Of a DNA stretch of 64,000 nt, positions 11,366-21,201 are shown one piece after another. The translations under genes were made by a program, and so were the position numbers. This DNA is from Ascarosepion bandense (taxonomy: Eukaryota > Mollusca > Cephalopoda > Sepiida > Sepiidae): NCBI GenBank assembly GCA_037127315.1, contig JBBBDQ010001293.1:3222501-3286500 (forward strand), in the 5' to 3' direction. The notes under the pieces were generated by a model. That model was not told the origin of the DNA and made no database searches. It worked only from the letters and a program-made list of their open reading frames with translations. Each line of letters opens with the position of its first letter. Positions within the stretch are counted from its first letter, which is position 1.

Positions 11366-11613
11366 AAAAGAGGGCGGATGTATGTGCTTTACACATCTAC
11401 CTAATTACCCCTTACCGACTATCTTATGCCATACTTTTGCAATTAGTTAGGTAAATATTGGTAGTGATTGTAATAGAGCTGGTGAGTAAATGTAGTTCTT
11501 TTTTATATTTAAGTCTATACGTAAGCATTTGACGTGTTTAAAGTTTATAGATAAATATTGTTATACGTTTTTAGAGTTTGTAGATAAATATTGTTCGTCC
11601 ATACCAACATACG
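11366..11613 (+). mobile_element. possible gypsy polypurine tract and 3' LTR
   Basis: AAAAGAGGGCGG at 11366-11377 looks like a polypurine tract and is followed at once by TGTATGTGC. A segment ending CATACG near 11613 would mirror the TGTATG start with one change. An internal tandem of GTTTATAGATAAATATTGTT and GTTTGTAGATAAATATTG lies near 11541-11595. The end is a guess, since no second LTR is present for comparison. Confidence 0.35.
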
Positions 11614-12853
11614 CAATATTTGTTGGATTATTAATATCACTTGTTTCTTTTCAACTATAATTGAGCTCGTAAAAAAACATTGATCATGTTATATTGCCAT
11701 TTATCGGTACAATTTGGCTTTACGATACTGTTTATACTTGATTCCAAAAGAAAATATGACTTTATACTTGAGCATATAGGGAAAGACTGACGCGTTTATA
11801 CTTGCATTTAGAGATAAGAACTGATAGTTCGTCTCAGTGATGCAAGCTGGTAAACGAGGTAGCTTTATCGATCTTCACAGAATAGAGTTAACGTATTGTA
11901 TCCTCCATCAGTAAGGCAATATTCAGTTAAGTAGGATATAAATATTATGCAGCTTGTTAAGTAAAAATAATCATATATTTATTGAACAACGTAATTTTTC
12001 TGTTTTATTGTACTAGTTTTCGTAAGCTTTCAGTCATTTTCATAAATGTATCTTCTCAGAATTTGTTTTTGGTAAAGAATATATTTACGTGAGTTATAAA
12101 ATTCTAAAGAAAATTTTTTTTTTATTTTGAGAATTCTGGAAAAAGCTGATTAAATTTCAAGCCAATGTCAAACTGTTGGAAATGGATGCGATGATGAAAA
12201 GTAGGTTTTGTGTCGACATGAAGCAAAAAATATTTGGTTATCACAAAAAAAAAACAAAAACAAAAAAAAAAACTCGGGGCAAACAGCATCCTTGTTTTGT
12301 ATCGGGTGGAATATAAAAAATGTCGTTCATGAATAGTTACAGATCGTGTAAACACCATCACTAGTAACATTCCAAAAGTGAGCCATTTTGGTAAACAAAT
12401 GCTATCTTCTATCAAGGGAAAACTTTACAAAGCAAATCCAAGAAAAAAATGATATCGTTACCAAACAAGGCCATTCCCTATTTTTTGCATGCAACAGATT
12501 TTGCACCTTCCCATCATTTTTTGGTTATGAAACGAGAAATTACTTCAGAAAATTCAGAATCAAACAAGTTGGGAACAATCTTTCAGAACGTTATATTTTA
12601 GTAAAATAAAAGCAGAATTATTTAAAAGAGGAATTTTAAAACTTGACCAGATAAAAGGGTAAATTTTCGTTTTATGTGCCGAAGGCTTTTCCCCTTTCAA
12701 ATTTATCCAAAATAGCATTATTTCTGTGCAAATTTATATGCTTAACTAAAATCAACAATTAGTTATTGAAGAAACCTATCTTTTTTTATTTGAAAGCCCA
12801 TAAAAAAACGAACTATATCTCGCACTTTTTCTCTCCCGTAACTCTAACGCAGT
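11614..12853. other. unannotated AT-rich region
   Basis: No gene or repeat recognised. Short A and T runs occur near 12114-12125 and 12247-12272. Confidence 0.4.
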
Positions 12854-13099
12854 CATGTAATTAACTGCTGAATGTCTTTCGGCGTAGGACAACAAATTTC
12901 GGTCGATTTTCTTCCTTTACTGAAACTTCCGGTGATTTACTTTCTGTAATGAAAGTAATGCGCTATTGTATTTCTACGCTTATTATTTACATTACAGGAA
13001 GTCAATCGCCAGAATTTTCAGTAAAGGAAGAAAATCGACAAAAATCGACCGAAATTTGTTCTCCTACGCATTACGTCATTCTGTAGTTAATCACATTAC
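12854..13099. mobile_element. foldback MITE
   Basis: A long imperfect inverted repeat of about 246 bp. The left arm (12854-12951) contains GTAGGACAACAAATTTCGG, TCGATTTTCTTCCTTTACTG and TTTCTGTAATG. The right arm (12990-13099), read in reverse complement, contains GTAGGAGAACAAATTTCGG, TCGATTTTCTTCCTTTACTG and TTCCTGTAATG. The right arm carries an extra tandem of TCGATTTT(T/C)GTCGA. The central loop is about 38 bp. No coding capacity, so a non-autonomous DNA element or a stem-loop hairpin element fits. Target-site duplication was not resolved. Confidence 0.8.
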
Positions 13100-13204
13100 T
13101 TGAATTATATAAAAACTACACTATTGCTTAAATTCATTTTAACGAAAAACAAAGAATTTTTTATTTATTTATTCCGACACTAAACAAAATGTTTAGAAGC
13201 AGGA

Positions 13205-14078
13205 TAACTCGTTTATTCTTCTTCTTTATGTGCCGTGTCCTTTCAGGACGTAGGCGATTATCGACTTCCACTTGCCCCCATATTTGTCGCTTTTAGTATT
13301 TTCCTTTTGGTATCTCTCCCAAACCCAGCTCCGCCATCCACCTGCGCAAGCCCATCAAGGAGATCTCGCGCTGCTTTCCTCTGTCTCTCTTTCCCTCTGT
13401 ATGTCCTGTGAATATTAGGTTCTTCAAGCAGTTCTTTCTCATTCTTTTTCTTCTATGTGCCATGTGCTTTCAGGACGTAAGCGATCATCCCTTTCCACGT
13501 CTCCATATCCCTGATGGCTTTTAGCACGCCTTCTCCTGTTACAACATGCAACCCTCGTTCCGTCATCCACCTGACCAGGTCCTTCAAATATGTTATCCGC
13601 TGCTTTCCCCAGTCTCTTTTTCACTCTATCTGTTAGTACCAGGTTCTCCAAGCCCTCTTTCCTCACTGCATTTCCCAGGAACTTCAGCTGTCACTTCCTG
13701 ATGATCAGTATTAATTTTCTTTTTGTTTCCATCATTTTTAAGACCTCACCATTGCTCACATGCTCGATCCATGATATTCGCAGCATCCTTCTGTAGAACC
13801 ACATTTCAGTTGCTTCAAGTTTTTTTCCTTAATCTTCGATGATATTGTCCAGCATTCACTGCCATACGGACGGACATCACATAGCATTCAAGTACTCACT
13901 TTTTTGAAGCGAATTACGTGTCTGAAAAACTCAGCTGTCTCTTTTTGATACCAAGTATGTTTCCTTTTCGTTCGAATTCTCTCCAAAACCTTGTCGTTGC
14001 TCACATCTTCATCACATGATATCTTCAGCATCTTTCTGCAGAATCACATTTCTGTTGCTTCTAATCTCTCCTTTTAGG
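13205..14078 (-). mobile_element. stacked LINE-X 3' fragments
   Basis: Read on the minus strand this contains three overlapping pieces of the same LINE 3' region. Piece 13920-14078 has the ...EIWFCRK-type block. Piece 13446-13900 is longest, with EMWFYRRMLRISWIEHVSN, a KKKLILIIRK-like block and MRKEGLENLVLT, then the family end around 13450 (GGCACATAGAAGAAAAA). Piece 13205-13445 repeats only the last ~240 bp with its own GGCACATAAAGAAGAAG end. The frame is broken repeatedly. The staggered ends suggest repeated insertion or local duplication of the LINE tail. Confidence 0.8.
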
Positions 14079-14079
14079 A

Positions 14080-14290
14080 GATCGCTTAAGAAAACAAAGA
14101 AAAAGCACAGAGCTTCTATATAATGTCAGTGTTTCTATATGGTAATAAATGCTGGATAATTTCCCCACTGGTGAAGAGAATATTTAAAGAAACAGAGATA
14201 TGCTTCCACAGAATTATGCTGAGACTATATGATACGGAGCTATAAACAGCAAAGATGTTTTAATGAAAATACAAACAATTCAGTTATACT
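14080..14290 (+). mobile_element. LINE-X reverse transcriptase C-terminal fragment
   Basis: Plus-strand frames read IMSVFLYGNKCWIISPLVKR then FKETEICFHRIMLRLYDTEL, matching the VLEYGSVCWT...EMWFYRRMLRIS region of the better copy at 41560. It abuts the minus-strand stack at 13205-14078 head to head. Stops follow almost at once. Confidence 0.75.
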
Positions 14291-15100
14291 TAGATTCAGA
14301 TACAGTTATAATTAGACTTTGTGTCACATCACGCCTTACGTGGGATGGTGGGTAAATACTGTTGTAATTTTTAAGTCAACAAATGATGGAAGATTGTTGT
14401 GAATATTTGACCCTCACAGAATTTAACAAAAGCAAAATAGACAAAGGGCAACAGCTAGTAACTTATGTAACCCGCTTGTATAAATAAATAGAAAGACAGA
14501 GAGTGGGAATGAATGTGAAAAGACAAACCTAACTAAGAGTTGCAAAGGATATGAATTATAATTACTTACCTAACTTTTCGCCGATTTTCAACAAAGTCAT
14601 CAACGTAGCATTAGCTGCATCATACACCTCGACGATCTTTTCATTGTTATATAGGCGTATGTTTACTATTTTCTTCGGTCTATGTCACACTTAGGCAAGT
14701 ATAATCAACGTTATTGGCAAAAAGCTGGCACTGAAGTCTTTCTCATTGTTAGGAAAAGCTTGGGGCATCTTCATTTACGCTCTGCAAATTAATGTACATT
14801 TTTTTGTCGTTTTTGTGTCTTATTCGTAACAGATTCAATAAGCAGATGATAAAAGTTATACTTTGAGAAAAAAATACGATGTGACTCATTAATCACACCG
14901 TTATCATACGATGTCGTTCACTTCCAACTGCGGGCTTAGAATAAGAAGATAAAGCCGGATGGTTAGGATTCTGGATGTCTGGCTTTAAGGACTGCCTCAA
15001 AAGATGAAACAGTGAAAATTTTACATATATAAAAACAGAAGAATTAACAAAATATACAGAAAAACAGTTTCCTCAGACCTGACAAAGCAAGCAATCTCTT

Positions 15101-15103
<3 letters not shown>
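14291..15103. other. mostly unannotated; contains R4 copy
   Basis: Apart from the R4 repeat at 14560-14720 no feature was recognised. Confidence 0.4.
14560..14720 (-). repeat. R4 repeat, first copy
   Basis: Matches 18665-18815 with moderate divergence (shared AAGTCATCAA.GTAGC, CGACGATCTTT.CATTGTTATA, AATCAACGTTATTGG). On the minus strand a short frame AANATLMTLLKIGEKL-like is followed by GGTAAGTAA, which resembles a splice donor. The second copy shows the frame is not conserved, so I call it a repeat and not an exon. Confidence 0.55.
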
Positions 15104-15156
<53 letters not shown>

Positions 15157-15184
15157 GGAGAGATAGATAGATATAGATATATAT
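15104..15184. repeat. (TA)n-(GA)n-(GATA)n compound microsatellite
   Basis: About 35 bp of TA, then about 17 bp of GA, then degenerate GATA/TATA. Confidence 0.95.
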
Positions 15185-15530
15185 GGCATTTACCCTGGTC
15201 CCCAACTGGAGCGGGATGGGACACAGGGTCTTTTTTTAGGTATAGACCCGACCGCGTACGGACTGGGTCAGAGACAATAATTTCCCAGTCCCCTCAACCG
15301 ACAGTTGAGCTGGTACCGGTGACGAGCATTTGACTCACTTCTCTGCTGCAATGGGGTGGCGAGGTCGCGGGACACTGTTCCCCGGAACCGGGCATCTATT
15401 CAGAGTAATTTTTCTCAGTTGTGACCCTGTCCTCGCGGGTGGAGCTACAACTGAGCTGCAGTCTGTCCTCAAGGACAGGCACGCAACTGGGAGATGATTC
15501 GGTACACACTAGACACAAAAATGTGGCGAG
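15185..15530. repeat. GC-rich element between TA tracts
   Basis: This ~345 bp block is far more GC-rich than its surroundings and sits exactly between two TA microsatellites (15104-15139 and 15531-15553). It contains several small inverted repeats: GACTGGG ... CCCAGTC, TCAACCGACAGTTGA, and TGTCCTCAAGGACA. A T-run follows near 15229. No coding motif is seen. It may be a SINE or another non-autonomous element of unknown class. Confidence 0.55.
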
Positions 15531-15553
15531 TATATATATATATATATATATAA
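15531..15553. repeat. (TA)n microsatellite
   Basis: About eleven TA units. Confidence 0.95.
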
Positions 15554-15975
15554 TAACTATAGCAATTACAATACTAATAGTAACAGAACTAACTCTGCCA
15601 AAACTAGTACTAATTAAGCTATAATTTAAATCGTCTTGGACAATCCACCGAGGACGAACTCGGAGTGAAAAAAAGGGGAAGTAAAAAAAGAAACAAACGA
15701 AGTAGATGAACAAAAAGTCAAATATTCGTAGGAAAAAAAACCCATGTCGGAAACCCTAGCACTAAAGCGCTCAATACGAAGTTAGAGCAATAAAGACAGA
15801 AAATCTAAACAAGAGTCAACAAACCTACCGAGGTTTCACCCGACGGCTCGTCAGGGGAAATTGGCTGACAACAAAGATTTAAAGTAGCAAATATATAGGT
15901 ACTAAAAGAAGACATCAACACGGAAGGTGGGGGGAAGCAATCACTTTATTATTAAACAAAAAAAAAAAAAAAGAA
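15554..15975. other. unannotated region
   Basis: No gene. Near 15828-15860 is a GC-rich patch (CGACGGCTCGTCAGGGGAAA), and an A-rich run sits at 15956-15980. Confidence 0.4.
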
Positions 15976-16490
15976 AAAAGGAGAGGACCTCATTCAATAA
16001 TGAATTAGAGCAGTCTGGCTATTGGGCGTGTGTAATGATATACGCGCTAAAAGTGTGCCTTCTTCTACCGAACACTTGTAGCCCAGACGTAGAATCGCCG
16101 ACTGACGCCAATTCGATCGGGTTTCAATCCTGGGTCAAAAAGCAATCGGAGTCGAACTGTACTGATGATATGTGATACAGCGAAACAGATCTGTCTGCGG
16201 ATGACTATATAATATCTACGCTCTCACACCCTGATTGAGCACACTGGAAGAATGGGAGACTTTGAAAACAGTACCTACTCCGGCTTATACGCATCGCTCA
16301 TTCAATAATGAATTGGAGCATTCTGGCTATTGGGCGTGTATCATGATATACGCGCTAAAATGTCTGCCTTCTACCGAACGCAGCCAGAGGTAGAATCGCC
16401 GACTGACGCCAGTTCGGTCGGGTTAAAAAGCAATCGGAGTCTAACCGTACTGATGAACTGTGATACAGCGAAACAGATCTGTCTGCGGAT

Positions 16491-16544
<54 letters not shown>

Positions 16545-16725
16545 TAACGCCTTCACGCATCGTTTATTCAGTAATAATAATAGCTCAGAGGTAGAAACAC
16601 TGACTGATATCAATTCGGTCAGGTTTTAATCCTTGCAATCGGACGTCTAACCGTACTGAGGAGCTGTGATACAGTAAAACAGATCTGATTCGGAAAGTAA
16701 TTATAATTCTATCTTTTTGAAGATG
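15976..16725 (+). repeat. R2 tandem repeat, about 2.5 units of ~300 bp
   Basis: Units begin near 15990 and 16300, with a shorter third from 16556. Each carries GAATTAGAGCAGTCTGGCTA or a variant, GATATACGCGCTAAAA, AGAATCGCCGACTGACGCC, a CAATCGGAGT block, and GATACAGCGAAACAGATCTG followed by TGTCTGCGGATGACTATA. The second unit runs into a 50 bp TA tract (16494-16543). The same unit occurs inverted at 29007-29449 and as a fragment at 34418-34462, each time next to TA. Its class is unknown. Confidence 0.75.
16494..16543. repeat. (TA)n inside R2
   Basis: About 25 TA units directly continuing the ATGACTATATA end of an R2 unit. Confidence 0.95.
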
Positions 16726-16799
16726 ACTACTATATATATATAGAGAGAGAGACAAACTAAGTGTGTGTATATATCGATAACATTAGTATGTGTGACTGA

Positions 16800-16895
16800 C
16801 TGTGTCGAAATATATTTCCGTTCAAAATACGTAAGAAGTATTGAACGCATGTGTCAAGTAATGGAACGAATTTTCTTTTTAAATAAAATGAGAGA
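16800..16895 (+). repeat. R1 fragment
   Basis: GTTCAAAATACGTAAGAAGT, CAAGTAATGGAACGAATTTT and TTTTTAAATAAAATGAG match the reverse complement of 27315-27400 of the R1 copy there. Confidence 0.65.
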
Positions 16896-16901
16896 ATCAT
16901 T

Positions 16902-16904
<3 letters not shown>

Positions 16905-16955
<51 letters not shown>
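16905..16955. repeat. (TA)n microsatellite
   Basis: About 25 TA units preceded by GTGTA. Confidence 0.95.
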
Positions 16956-16956
<1 letters not shown>

Positions 16957-17830
16957 CTTTATTTTCATCTTTTCATTTATTGTATCATTCTTTCTAAATT
17001 TGGATAGTTCTGTCTTTTACAACAACATTTTTGTTATATCTTTTCTTACTTTGTTTATCTTTCTTTCTTTTATTTCATTCATTCCTTTTTTTTTTCGTTA
17101 TTTATTGTCCCGTCTTATTTTTTATTTATACATCTTTTCCTTCATGTTTATATAAATATTTTCCTTCTACTTTTATATTTTTGTTTATTTCTTTTATATT
17201 GTATATCTTTCATTTTTCTATTCATTCTTTGTTGTTCTACTTTGATTTCTACTTTATTTTCTCATTCATATCTTTTTTTATATATATGATTTATACATTC
17301 TTCTCCTTCTTACATTTTATTATCTTTATTTATACATTATTTCCTTATGTTATACTTTTAGGTTTTATATTGTTTTTCTTTTTTTATACTTTCTTTTTTC
17401 ATTAATACTTTTCTATTACGTTTTCGTTTTCAACTGATTTTCTTTTATAATTTCTTTCTTTTAGAAATTTCTTTTTTATAGGTTATTTCTTTCTCTTATA
17501 CTTTCTTTCCTTTACGTATACTTTTTCTTTTTTACATTATACTAATATACTTCCTTCTTGTTATACTTTCTTTGTCTTTATCCTTCTTTTATTTTTCTTT
17601 CTTTCTTTTATAGGTTATTCAGTTCATAATTTCTTACATTTATACTTTCTTTTTATACCTTCTTTCTGTTTTTCTTTTATACTTGTTCATACTTTCTTTT
17701 ACACACTCTTTCTTGTATATTTTCTTTCTTTCTTTCTTTCCTTCCTTCCTTCTTTCTTTCTTTCTTTCCTTCCTTCTTTCTTTCCTTCCTTCTTTCTTTC
17801 TTTCTATACTACCAATTTTCTTACTTCTTT
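16956..17830. repeat. pyrimidine-rich low-complexity tract with (TTTC/CTTC)n
   Basis: Nearly 900 bp of T- and C-rich plus strand, degenerate at first and more regular at 17719-17806, where CTTTC and CTTCC units repeat. Long frames here (for example 17031-17405) encode only F, I, L, S and Y and are composition artefacts. Confidence 0.9.
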
Positions 17831-18607
17831 TTCCTTTTCCTTCTTTGATTCTGACTTTCTCACAGATGGTTTTCAGCTGCAGCCCAATTGTTCCAAATAA
17901 AATTTTAAAATGTTTATAAATAACCAAAAACAAAAAAAATAATGCAGCAGACGCTAGCTCATCACGAAGCAGACGATTAAAAATAAAGGCAAGACAATGA
18001 CTTTCACAAACAAAGCCAAAGAAATTATGCTAAAACCTCAATGACAAAACAATGACCAAAAACGAATGACAAAAGAGATTCAAGAACCTTCAATAAAAAG
18101 CTGCACAACAGCTTTTGATTGAGTAAAATAAAGAGGAAAAGTAAAATCAAATGAATAAACAAAGCAAGAAGCAAATGAATGAATGGATAAAAAAAACTGA
18201 AGGGAAAACGTTGCAAAAAGTTGAGACTTAAAAACAAATTTCAAATAAATTATATTCTTTTTAAAGTAAGCGGCTGACGAAATGGATTTACTCAAGATTT
18301 CGACCAGACATTCATAAAGTATACGAAAATAAAAGTGCTTACGTTCCATTCTGGAGTATGTTTGGTTTTCAGTTTTGTTTACATAAACGAAAAAAATAAA
18401 AATGCAATAAAAGTTTCAAGATGCAGCAATTTGATTATATTACGTTTGCCTCGGTGATGTTTACCTACCCAATGACGCTGTTAGGATATGACACGTGGAC
18501 GGTTATACGTGAGATGCCCATACGCGTACATATGGGCCAGGCGAAAAAATTGCCTTCTCCCCACGACTACAGGCAAGATGACGTCGAAATCTGACAAATT
18601 CTTCATC
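17831..18607. other. unannotated region
   Basis: AT-rich, no gene or known repeat recognised. Confidence 0.4.
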
Positions 18608-19184
18608 GTTGCCACAACTATTAGCACAACTATTGACTGACTACCGATCAAAACCAAGATACAGACTTGTCTAACTTTTACCCGTTTTCAGTGAAGTCAT
18701 CAATGTAGCTTTAGCACCACCATAAACATCGACGATCTTTACCATTGTTATATTAGCTTCTTTAGTGTATGCCACATCTAAAGATCATAATCAACGTTAT
18801 TGGTACATGGTTTAGTTTACATAGCTAAAGAACAAAATATGAGGGATCTAGCAAGATCGATCGGCAAAAACCAACTAGACAAACTCACTAAATATGAGCC
18901 TTCATTCAACGAAACAATGTAGACCACAGCCGGAATAACAGTCATCTAATCGTCATGATCCTTTCATAAGATGAAGTGTATTTGCTTTCAATGTGTTATA
19001 ATTTTTGAATTCAGAGATGTCCTCATAAACTTGATGTTACCTATTTCTGAAGAGCCCAGTCTGCTCTACTGTTTATTCAGAGTTGAATGTTTTGAATTTA
19101 GAGTTGTCTTTCTTCAAGACCTGTTGCCATTCAAGGCTACTTTAGGAGGTCTATCATACTAGGTGTGCTAATAGTTGTGGCAAC
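18608..19184. repeat. 20-bp perfect inverted repeat, Tc1-like ends facing outward
   Basis: GTTGCCACAACTATTAGCAC at 18608-18627 is the exact reverse complement of GTGCTAATAGTTGTGGCAAC at 19165-19184. The sequence AGGTGTGCTAATAGTTGTGG resembles the start of Tc1/mariner-type terminal repeats. If so, each end would be oriented away from the 557 bp interval, so these look like ends of two different insertions, not one element. R4 copy two lies inside. Confidence 0.5.
18665..18815 (-). repeat. R4 repeat, second copy
   Basis: Diverged match to 14560-14720; see shared CGACGATCTTTACCATTGTT and AATCAACGTTATTGG. Confidence 0.55.
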
Positions 19185-19219
19185 CAATAGGTGGAGTGAT
19201 GGATCTACACTTCCTTAGT

Positions 19220-19295
19220 AAATGAATATAACCATTGAACTCGGCTACAATTCAAACTCAGCTCTCCGATTCTTCAATCCGAGCTGATATTATTT
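19220..19295 (-). mobile_element. SINE-A head fragment
   Basis: Minus strand reads GAGCTGAGTTTGAATTGTAG with the ATATCAGCTCGGATTGAAGA head. It is a degraded A/B-box end of SINE-A without the body. Confidence 0.6.
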
Positions 19296-19589
19296 ATTTC
19301 ATTTCTATAATGAAATACCCTTAAAGAAAATAACAAAATACTATTATAATAAGATACATAAGATACTTACTATCAATAACGTGGCCAAACATAATAGCCT
19401 CACCGTTTCCCAACGGCAACGTATACGCATCAATGTTTTGTTGGCTTAAATTCCAGTTTTCTATCCTTGAAATATATCCGAACATAAACATCAGGGAAAC
19501 ATTAAATTAATTAAAATATATTTTAATTAAAAATTAAAAAACTCTTGAAAATATAATTCGCTATAACATATCCTATTATAATTGAGTTT

Positions 19590-20086
19590 GTCCTTTCCAC
19601 CGTTACGCCGATCCAATACCTCATAAATAAGGGTTTATTCCATTTTTGATCTCACAGTTTTTAGATCACAGTTTTTAGCGAGAAAATGAAAGTAAGAAGA
19701 GGAAATAGAAGTGCTTAACAACACCTCATAAATAATAAAATATTCGATTTTGATCGCGTAGAAAATAAGGAAAAGACATTACCTGTTTCAGTGAAAAAAG
19801 GATGAAAGAAAGAAAGAAAAATATCTTAGAGTAGATTTTTTTAATGTATTCTGCCAATATCTCATGAATAATGGACTATTCCTTTATGATGGCGTAGAAA
19901 AAAGGAAAAGGCACTACTTGGTCAGTAAAAAATGAATGAAAGAAAGAAAAAAAATTAAGATAGAAGTGTTTAACGTAATCTGCTAATATCTTAGGAATAA
20001 TGGACTATTCCGTTATAATCGTGTAGAAAAAAAGGAAATGATACTACTTTTTTCCGTGTAAAAATAAATAAAAGAAAGAAAGAATA

Positions 20087-20127
<41 letters not shown>

Positions 20128-20235
20128 GTTACGGTAAAAGTATTTAACGGATTCCGACAATATATTATGAATAATGGACTATTCCGTTATGATCGCTTAT
20201 AAAAAGGGAAAAGACACTACTTGTTTCTTAAGGAG
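19590..20235. repeat. ~130-bp tandem repeat, about five degenerate units
   Basis: Each unit has CTCATGAATAATGGACTATT, CCGTTATGATCGCGTAGAAA, AAGGAAAAGACACTACTTG, then a GAAA-rich segment. The units near 19610 and 19720 are diverged. Those near 19845, 19970 and 20145 are closer. The GAAA part of the fourth unit has expanded to a (GAAA)n tract at 20071-20125. Confidence 0.75.
20071..20125. repeat. (GAAA)n microsatellite
   Basis: About a dozen GAAA units within the tandem repeat. Confidence 0.95.
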
Positions 20236-20247
20236 TTCTTATTTTTA

Positions 20248-20478
20248 TACTCTTTTCGGCTTTTTTAGGTCACGGGTATGTTTGAAGCATTTTGGTGTAT
20301 GAAGGATTGAATGATGATGGACATGTTCTTGTGGTGGATGAGAAAATTGTAAAGTTTGCTTGGGACGTGAGTCAGATTAGCTGGGTATAGGATAGGTACT
20401 GAAGACCAACTTGAGTTCCCCGCCCCACAAATCGCCCTTATGCCACAATTGTATTTTTCATACAATAAATATTGAGAA
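20248..20478 (+). repeat. 0.23-kb direct repeat, left copy
   Basis: Closely matches 21202-21437, sharing GGTGTATGAAGGATTGAATG, GGACATGTTCTTGTGGTGGA, GCTGGGTATAGGATAGGTAC and ATACAATAAATATTGAGAA. It holds an AATAAA at its 3' end. It could be an LTR of a small element or one half of a tandem duplication; clear TG...CA borders were not found. Confidence 0.7.
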
Positions 20479-20534
20479 GTTTTTATTCGGGAGTGAAGCG
20501 AATAGTGTTTCTGTCGCTGCTGGCCACGGTTCGA

Positions 20535-20741
20535 ATGGTGATATGGACAACGCGACTGGAGGAAGTCTTGCGAGGTGGCCGACTTTCACATCAGGATCTG
20601 ATCCGATATTTTGAGCATCAGCTCAAAATTAACATTAGATCTGACTGGAAACGGTTGACTCCAATAGGCTTTAGTGAAAGTTGGGTAAATATGGCGAGCC
20701 TGGTTCGCGTGAACGGGAATAGCCTTGATTTTCTCTTTTAG
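20535..20741 (+). other. unrecognised 68-codon frame between direct repeats
   Basis: From the first ATG the frame runs 68 codons to a stop. It is open upstream to about 20472 without an ATG, so the true N-terminus is unclear. Unlike other frames here it has balanced composition, with blocks VIWTTRLEEVLRGGRLSHQD, LIRYFEHQLKINIRSDWKRL and GFSESWVNMASLVRVNGNSL. The arrangement suggests a small folded domain with basic residues. I do not recognise the family. It lies immediately after the left direct repeat, so it may be the first reading frame of a mobile element whose ends are those repeats. Confidence 0.35.
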
Positions 20742-21201
20742 ATCTACTAGTCACATCGGGGTAGATTTCTTTGGAATCCTCTCCTGGTTAAGGTAGTTCT
20801 TTTTTGTGTACCTAGTTTATGGGACTGAATGTGAGTCCTAGCTTGTCCTCGGCATTGTCTTTTGTTGTGATCCAGGTCGATATTCCCAATGTCCCCAGTT
20901 TTTATAATTTGTCCCGTTTTATCTCGTCTGGGCCAAGATTATATTCTCCCCATCAATTTTATTTTCTCCTCTCTACTCCCTGTAGAAATAGTACCTCTTG
21001 ATTTTGTCCTATGGGCAGAATGCAGCGGCCTCTTTATTTTGTAGGTTGGTTGGGTCCAAATAACATCATGATTTTTGTGTGTATCTTTTGTTTAAATTCT
21101 TTTTTGTTTTGGAAATTTATGTTATGCCCCTCCCCACATATCATTTCATGATCTATTTTTTAAATATATTTTTGTATCTATTATTCACAATTAAATATTT
21201 T
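20742..21201. other. interior of the direct-repeat unit
   Basis: T-rich, no further coding signal. A CT-rich stretch near 20940-20995 encodes only a chance frame. Confidence 0.45.

Larger units (their letters stand above)
10430..11613 (+). mobile_element. collapsed Ty3/gypsy-like LTR retrotransposon
   Basis: In one orientation and the correct order there is an aspartic protease piece, the linker before reverse transcriptase, the start of reverse transcriptase, a polypurine-like tract and an LTR-like segment. The span is about 1.2 kb, whereas a complete element is usually around 5 kb. The rest of reverse transcriptase, RNase H and nearly all of integrase are missing between about 11230 and 11360. 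No matching 5' LTR was found upstream. Confidence 0.65.

Noticed and set aside
16371..16956. Frames containing (IY)n
   Set aside because: Translation of (TA)n tracts, as also at 29412-29669, 31542-31845, 32410-32598 and 50849-51148.
17031..17933. Frames of 78-124 codons in the pyrimidine-rich tract
   Set aside because: Composition artefacts made of F, I, L, S and Y, or K, R and E on the other strand.
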